Source: Shewanella zhangzhouensis (GTDB lineage Bacteria > Pseudomonadota > Gammaproteobacteria > Enterobacterales > Shewanellaceae). Taken from it: a stretch of DNA of 45,000 bases. The DNA is taken from NCBI RefSeq assembly GCF_019457615.1, contig NZ_CP080414.1, positions 1 to 45,000 on the forward strand. The letters run 5' to 3'. Every line of letters starts with the position of its first letter. Position 1 is the stretch's first letter. The notes beneath the pieces were generated by a model. That model searched no databases and was not told the DNA's origin. It saw only the letters and a program-made list of their open reading frames with translations. Shown piece after piece: positions 40,524-45,000 of the stretch. A program made the position numbers and the translations under genes.

Positions 40524-42272
40524 TTAGAAATGGAAATGTACGCCCGCCTTGCCCTCAGCCTGCGCCAAGTGTAGTGGCATCAAGTAGTCACGATAAGCAT
40601 AGCGGTTAAGTTTGTGAGGTAGCGTTGGGGAGTCCTTTTCCTTGGCATCGGTATGGGATATTTGCTCATCCAGCCAGGTCTCAAAACGGCTTTGCTCTTC
40701 GCTGGCAATTTGGCTTAGCAGGGCATCATAACCTTCAAAATAATCTGTCTTTAATAAGCGCGATAAATTAACCAACACTTCTGGGCGCTGCTCTGCCAGA
40801 TAGCGAATGGCGAGATAGCTCCAGCGGTAGGTTCTGTCCAGCCCATCCTTGTATTCGGTGGCGAAGATATCGGCCATGGCGGGGGCTTCTGCGCGTTTTT
40901 CCCGCGCGAGCGTGAGGGCTTCTGGATTGTCATTATTCCTGGAGACATATTCCGCCAGCCCCTCGGCCCACCACACCATCTTGCCCGGGAAGTGGCCAAA
41001 ACCGCCGTACTTTACGAATCGGCCGTCGAGATAATGCACGTACTCGTGATTGAGGTTCCAGATGGCAAACTCTGGGGCAATCCACCATTGACGGAAGGCA
41101 AAAAAGCTCGCCTGGTTACCGGGTTTGGATGGTGTGCCCTCGATATACATACCGCCATTGTCTGTGCCTATATCAAACAGCAGTTGGCCGTAGGCATTGT
41201 ATTGACTCCAGTTTTTAAAGGCTACGACCTGTAGGGCCTGATTGACATCATTGGCAGTGGGTTCCCGGTCTGTTTTTAGCAGAGAGTGGAAACTGTCTTC
41301 CTGAGAAATCAGCTTGGCGCAGCTTTCGGCAAACTCGGCCTCGGTCAAATCCTGAGACAGGATATACAGTCTGTCTGAACACCCATGCCGTTGGGGCAGT
41401 ACCTGAGTACGCTCAGGGATCACGCAGAGGTCATCCTGCTCGCAGGCTTCTTTGCCAGCAAAGCGGTTGACGTGGTAACCCAGGGTGTAGGCGGTTTTGG
41501 CCGCTTCGCCACGGTTTCTGACATCAGCAATGGCAATACGTTTTACCGCCTCATCCAGCAGAGTTTCCTCCGGCGTGACCTCGCCATTTTCGCCAGCGGG
41601 CAGCGCCAGATGATAGAGTGCCAGCGCCCAATAGGCATTCATTCGCGGCCAGTCATCTTCGCCGCTGATGGCGGCATCGCTGCTGGCAAAGTTCAGCAGT
41701 ACTGTGCTCGCATCTGATTCAAGCAGGGCTTTGGTGAGGCTACTATCCGGGTGTTTACGGCTTTCAAACAGTAAAAAACCGTAGGCTCTGAGGGTTTCCC
41801 ACAGGGCATAGTCCCGTTCAATCGATGCAGGTTCAGCGGCCAATTGCTTCAGCTGCGATGCCAGCCGGTCAAGAAAAGGCGCAATTTCGTCGCCGCGATC
41901 TTTATCGGCGAGGAAACGGTAACCCACCACGGCAACCTGTTCGCGAGTGCTGGCAGAAGCGGTCAGCGCTACTTGCGCCAAAATTGCAGCAAGGCGTGAG
42001 GCTTGTTTTGCACCCATGACATCGGCATCACCGAAATAGCTGTAGGCGCGAAGATAGACCAGCAGCTTTTCATGGTCGGTTTCGGGCCTTTCGAGCAGCG
42101 CCAGTGCCAGATTGAAGTTGGCCTTGCTGTAGAGTTCGCGGTCTGCTGCCAGTTTATGTTCAATGTTGGCAAGTCTGGGGGTGAGTGTGTCGAACACTAC
42201 GGTTGATTTAGGGGATTGGACGCAGCCGGTCATGGCCAACATCAGGCAGATGGCAAGGGATTTTAGGTTCAC
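40524..42272 (-). CDS. Collagenase-like (M9 family) putative lipoprotein metallopeptidase
   Basis: The 582-residue protein starts with a lipoprotein signal peptide; the lipobox LAMTGC puts the lipidated Cys at residue 17. The C-terminal half has a zinc-peptidase site, NHEYVHYLDGRF with HExxH starting at His408, followed by the third-ligand region WWAEGLAEYVSRNND. This arrangement is that of M9 (Vibrio-type) collagenases. The N-terminal half (about 30-330) is helical and resembles the M9 activator part. There are no C-terminal PKD or PPC collagen-binding domains, so it may process other proteins at the cell surface. It starts with GTG at 42272; no strong Shine-Dalgarno is visible. It interrupts the smg-yrdD neighbourhood seen in E. 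coli. Confidence 0.87.
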   Translation of the reverse strand: MNLKSLAICLMLAMTGCVQSPKSTVVFDTLTPRLANIEHKLAADRELYSKANFNLALALLERPETDHEKLLVYLRAYSYFGDADVMGAKQASRLAAILAQVALTASASTREQVAVVGYRFLADKDRGDEIAPFLDRLASQLKQLAAEPASIERDYALWETLRAYGFLLFESRKHPDSSLTKALLESDASTVLLNFASSDAAISGEDDWPRMNAYWALALYHLALPAGENGEVTPEETLLDEAVKRIAIADVRNRGEAAKTAYTLGYHVNRFAGKEACEQDDLCVIPERTQVLPQRHGCSDRLYILSQDLTEAEFAESCAKLISQEDSFHSLLKTDREPTANDVNQALQVVAFKNWSQYNAYGQLLFDIGTDNGGMYIEGTPSKPGNQASFFAFRQWWIAPEFAIWNLNHEYVHYLDGRFVKYGGFGHFPGKMVWWAEGLAEYVSRNNDNPEALTLAREKRAEAPAMADIFATEYKDGLDRTYRWSYLAIRYLAEQRPEVLVNLSRLLKTDYFEGYDALLSQIASEEQSRFETWLDEQISHTDAKEKDSPTLPHKLNRYAYRDYLMPLHLAQAEGKAGVHFHF

Positions 42273-42479
42273 ATTCAGTCTTTCTTGTTATTTTGGATAC
42301 AATATAACATTGTGAATATGAGTTTTCATCCCTACCATGATTTAGCCTTCACCGTGAAGTTAGCTATGGCTTGGTGATAACAGGGGCTTGTCGCCAAGAC
42401 GCTGGCTTAATCGGGCTCGTTGGCTTTCAGCAAGGCCTGCCAATTGCTAAAATGGTGGCAGTTTGCAGTAGAGGTCGCC

Positions 42480-43043
42480 ATGTCCAAGATAGATCACAGC
42501 CTGTTCAGTGCCCACGAGCACGCCCTGGAGCGAGAGTTTGAGCTCTGCCCCGAGTGTGGCAGCGAGCTGTCGGTGCGTCACAGCAAACATGGCAGCTTTG
42601 TTGGCTGCAACAATTACCCCACTTGCCAATACACCCGACCTTTGGTGCAGCACGAATCCATCGAAACCCAGGTGATTGAAGGTTCCGTTTGTCCTGAGTG
42701 TGGCCACGAACTCGCGGTTAAGTCCGGTCGCTTTGGTATTTTCATCGGCTGTACTCAATACCCGTTGTGCCACCATATCGAGAAGCCCGATCAGGCCCCG
42801 CCGGAAGAGGCGGTTGCCTGCCCAGTATGCAAAACCGGCGTGATGGAGCACAGAACCAATCGCTATGGTAAAGGTTTTTACGCATGTTCCTGTTATCCCA
42901 AGTGCAAATTTCTGGTGAACTATCCACCGGTGGCTGAGCGCTGTCCTGATTGTGGCTTCGGTCTCTTGGTGCAGCGTAAAGGTGCCAGCGGTACGCGGCT
43001 CGAATGCCCCAATAAACCGTGCAAATACAAACGGCCTCTTTGA
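42480..43043 (+). CDS. yrdD: Topoisomerase-type C4 zinc-finger protein YrdD
   Basis: The 187-residue protein is made of four repeated C4 zinc-finger units like those at the C-terminus of topoisomerase I: CPECGSELSVRHSKHGSFVGC, CPECGHELAVKSGRFGIFIGC (each quoted only in part of the unit), CPVCKTGVMEHRTNRYGKGF and CPDCGFGLLVQRKGASG. It has no topoisomerase catalytic domain. It probably binds DNA or RNA; the role is unknown. ATG 42480 is preceded by GAGG five bases upstream. It precedes tsaC by 96 bases, the order known from E. coli. Confidence 0.92.
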   Translation: MSKIDHSLFSAHEHALEREFELCPECGSELSVRHSKHGSFVGCNNYPTCQYTRPLVQHESIETQVIEGSVCPECGHELAVKSGRFGIFIGCTQYPLCHHIEKPDQAPPEEAVACPVCKTGVMEHRTNRYGKGFYACSCYPKCKFLVNYPPVAERCPDCGFGLLVQRKGASGTRLECPNKPCKYKRPL

Positions 43044-43139
43044 CCCGGCCGCATTTCTTTAAGCTTGTCCGCAGTGTCGTTATACTGAGCATCCAGCCTG
43101 ATAGTCAGGGCCATTGGCGCGAATTTTTTAATCTTCGAG

Positions 43140-43712
43140 ATGACGTTAATGTTGCAGGTAAACCCTTCTCAAATCAGTGGCATCATCGAAAGTGGTGGCG
43201 TTGTGGCCTATCCCACCGAGGCCGTATATGGTTTGGGATGCGATCCGGACAACGATACTGCTATACAAAAGCTTTTGGCAGTTAAGCAGCGCCCTTGGGA
43301 AAAAGGCCTTATTCTGATAGCCAGCAGCTTTGACCAGCTCAAGCCCTATATTGACTTAAGTCGGGTGACCGAAGCTCAGTTACAGGCCGCATTTGATAAA
43401 TGGCCGGGCCCTTTTACCTTTGTTATTCCCGCGAAAGCCGATGTATCGCCCATGCTCAGGGGCTGCTTTGATACCATTGCCGTGCGGGTGACGGCCCATG
43501 AGGGCGTACGTGCCATGTGTGACGCCTGCCAAAAGCCGCTGGTATCCACCAGTGCCAACCTGGCAGGAGAACAACCAGCCCTGACATTGGCTGAAGTTCA
43601 AACTCAGCTGGGTGATAAAATCGACGCCGTGGTGTTGGGACAGCTCGGGCAATCTGGTCAGCCATCCACCATTATCGATATTCAAACCGGACATATTTTC
43701 AGACAAGGATAA
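43140..43712 (+). CDS. tsaC: Threonylcarbamoyl-AMP synthase TsaC
   Basis: TsaC makes threonylcarbamoyl-AMP from threonine, bicarbonate and ATP, the first step to t6A37 in ANN-decoding tRNAs. The 190-residue length is that of the short YrdC-type enzyme. Motifs include GGVVAYPTEAVYGLGCDP (about 19-36), KQRPWEKGLILIASS with the KxR-type basic residues, PGPFTFVIPA and PLVSTSANLAGE. ATG 43140 (MTLMLQ) and ATG 43149 are both possible. It is followed by hemF after 13 bases, so they are probably co-transcribed. Confidence 0.96.
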   Translation: MTLMLQVNPSQISGIIESGGVVAYPTEAVYGLGCDPDNDTAIQKLLAVKQRPWEKGLILIASSFDQLKPYIDLSRVTEAQLQAAFDKWPGPFTFVIPAKADVSPMLRGCFDTIAVRVTAHEGVRAMCDACQKPLVSTSANLAGEQPALTLAEVQTQLGDKIDAVVLGQLGQSGQPSTIIDIQTGHIFRQG

Positions 43713-43725
43713 GAAGGAAAACAGC

Positions 43726-44640
43726 ATGGGACTTCCCAACGCCGATGAGGTAAAAGCGTTTTTAATGCAGCTGCAGGCTAACATCTGCGCTGGCCTGGAA
43801 AGGCTGGATGGTCAGGCGTGCTTTGCGACCGACAGCTGGCAGCGCGCCGAAGGCGGCGGAGGCGTTAGCCGGGTGCTGACCGATGGGGCTGTATTTGAGC
43901 AGGCCGGGGTAAACTTCTCCCATGTGATGGGTGCCTCCATGCCTGTGTCTGCCACGGCACACAGACCCGAGTTGGCGGGCCGCAGCTTTGAGGCGATGGG
44001 TGTTTCTTTGGTTATCCACCCGAAAAACCCTTATATCCCAACCACTCATGCCAATGTGCGCTTCTTTATTGCCCGTAAAGAGGGTGCCGACCCCGTATGG
44101 TGGTTTGGTGGTGGTTTCGATTTAACGCCCTATTATCCGTTCGAGTCAGACGTCAAAGAATGGCACCAAAGCGCCAAAGACCTGTGTAAGCCTTTCGGCG
44201 ATGAGGTGTATCCCAAGTACAAAGAATGGTGCGATAAGTACTTCTTCCTGCCGCATCGCGGTGAAACCCGAGGTGTGGGTGGTCTGTTCTTCGATGATCT
44301 CAACCACTGGGAATTTGATAAGTGCTTTGACTATATGCAAGCGGTGGGTAATGGATTCCTTAAGGCTTATGCACCTATTGTTGAGCGTCGTAAAGACACG
44401 GCTTATGGCGAGCGTGAGCGTGATTTTCAGCTTTATCGCCGTGGCCGCTATGTGGAATTTAACCTGGTGTATGACCGCGGCACCCTGTTTGGGCTGCAAA
44501 CCGGTGGTCGCACCGAATCGATTCTGATGTCGATGCCACCGCTGGTGCGTTGGCAGTATGCCTACAGTCCTGAAGCAGGGACTCCTGAGGCAGAGCTGTA
44601 CGAGCGTTTCCTCAAGCCCCAGGACTGGCTGGCTGATTAA
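43726..44640 (+). CDS. hemF: Oxygen-dependent coproporphyrinogen-III oxidase
   Basis: HemF performs the aerobic oxidative decarboxylation of coproporphyrinogen III to protoporphyrinogen IX, the substrate of HemG. The 304-residue product shows GGGGVSRVLTDGAVFEQAGV, the NPYIPTTHANVRFF stretch, WWFGGGFDLTPYYPF, GVGGLFFDDLN and GRYVEFNLVYDRGTLFGL, all typical. AAGGAA lies about 8 bases before ATG 43726. It follows tsaC in the order also seen in pseudomonads, where aroE comes next; here a convergent truncated haemoglobin gene intervenes within the visible part. Confidence 0.98.
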   Translation: MGLPNADEVKAFLMQLQANICAGLERLDGQACFATDSWQRAEGGGGVSRVLTDGAVFEQAGVNFSHVMGASMPVSATAHRPELAGRSFEAMGVSLVIHPKNPYIPTTHANVRFFIARKEGADPVWWFGGGFDLTPYYPFESDVKEWHQSAKDLCKPFGDEVYPKYKEWCDKYFFLPHRGETRGVGGLFFDDLNHWEFDKCFDYMQAVGNGFLKAYAPIVERRKDTAYGERERDFQLYRRGRYVEFNLVYDRGTLFGLQTGGRTESILMSMPPLVRWQYAYSPEAGTPEAELYERFLKPQDWLAD

Positions 44641-44664
44641 TGGTCAACGGTCTTTAAAAATGGC

Positions 44665-45000
44665 TTATTGATTGCGCATGTGGTCTGCCAGGGTCGCAAT
44701 AGCCTGGTAGATCACCTCGCGGTGCTGTTCATTAGCCACTTCCTGTTCCAGCGCATGCTGCATGCACAGCAGCCACTGATCCCGCATTTGCTCATCTATG
44801 GCGAAGGGCATGTGTCTGGCACGCAGTGCAGGATGGCCATACTTTTGCTGAAACAGCTGAGGTCCGCCTAGCCAGCCGCTCAAAAATTCATACAGCTTTT
44901 GTTCTGATTGCTCGATTGGCCCCGGGTGCATTGCCAGCAGCTTTTGGGTGTCTTCACCCTGCTGCATTCGGGCGTAAAACTGCTTTGCGATGGCACGTAT
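44665..45000 (-). CDS. Group II truncated haemoglobin, N-terminal end outside the window
   Basis: The visible 111 residues continue in frame to the window end, so the start lies beyond base 45000; the internal Met at 44967 is not the start. Family signs are QFYARMQQ, FLSGWLGGPQLFQQKYGHPALRARH with the proximal haem-binding His, MPFAIDEQMRDQWLLCM with the group II Trp, and a helical C-terminus. Such proteins bind oxygen or nitric oxide and often help in redox or nitrosative-stress defence. It is convergent with hemF, 24 bases away. Confidence 0.9.
   Translation of the reverse strand: MRAIAKQFYARMQQGEDTQKLLAMHPGPIEQSEQKLYEFLSGWLGGPQLFQQKYGHPALRARHMPFAIDEQMRDQWLLCMQHALEQEVANEQHREVIYQAIATLADHMRNQ

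Noticed and set aside
1..45000. CRISPR arrays, insertion sequences, tRNA or rRNA genes
   Set aside because: No spaced direct repeats, transposase-like frames, or structural RNA signatures were recognised by reading the window; a covariance-model search was not possible.

Overview
The window looks like a gammaproteobacterial chromosome starting exactly at the first base of dnaA, most probably a Shewanella species. This is inferred from protein similarity and gene order (dnaA-dnaN-recF-gyrB, glyQS next to tag, fadBA/pepQ/yigZ/trkH/hemG, def-fmt-rsmB-trkA, lysM-dprA-smg-yrdD-tsaC-hemF), not from a database search. The replication origin would lie just upstream of base 1. No rRNA, tRNA, insertion sequence, prophage or CRISPR array was found.

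Layout. (1) 1-6115: replication block dnaA, dnaN, recF, gyrB, closed by a bidirectional terminator. (2) 6162-6926: an unrecognised membrane-anchored protein. (3) 7025-12115: a tightly overlapping minus-strand operon, pxpB-pxpC-pxpA-DUF969-DUF979-pcp-nudix. It reads as a pyroglutamate (5-oxoproline) salvage pathway: Pcp releases 5-oxoproline from peptides, the DUF969/DUF979 pair are candidate transport proteins, and PxpABC opens the ring to glutamate. (4) 12370-23166: an HDOD signalling protein, glycyl-tRNA synthetase (glyQ, glyS), DNA glycosylase tag, a large secreted beta-propeller/amidohydrolase, tusA and a chemoreceptor. (5) 23234-26567: fadBA for fatty acid beta-oxidation, divergent from pepQ-yigZ-trkH-hemG. 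(6) 30919-31968: an ArsR-type redox/persulfide-sensor-like regulator beside a second hemG paralogue, with a nested palindrome between them. (7) 31974-37610: minus-strand operon def-fmt-rsmB-trkA-trkH2 (initiator-tRNA formylation and deformylation, rRNA methylation, potassium uptake). (8) 37735-45000: lysM-dprA-smg, an M9-collagenase-like lipoprotein, yrdD, tsaC, hemF, and a truncated haemoglobin cut by the window end.

The most striking non-coding signal is a set of five near-perfect parS (ParB-binding) palindromes between 10.2 and 23.2 kb from dnaA. Two lie inside coding sequences, one forms the stem of a transcription terminator and two are intergenic. They fit an origin-proximal chromosome-segregation centre. 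Haem synthesis recurs: hemF makes protoporphyrinogen IX, and either of two HemG-like flavoproteins could oxidise it. Potassium uptake is represented by two different TrkH subunits and one TrkA.

Other points of interest are a dprA whose reading frame lacks a canonical start where the homologous N-terminus begins, a TTG-initiated fmt, and hairpins overlapping probable ribosome-binding sites.
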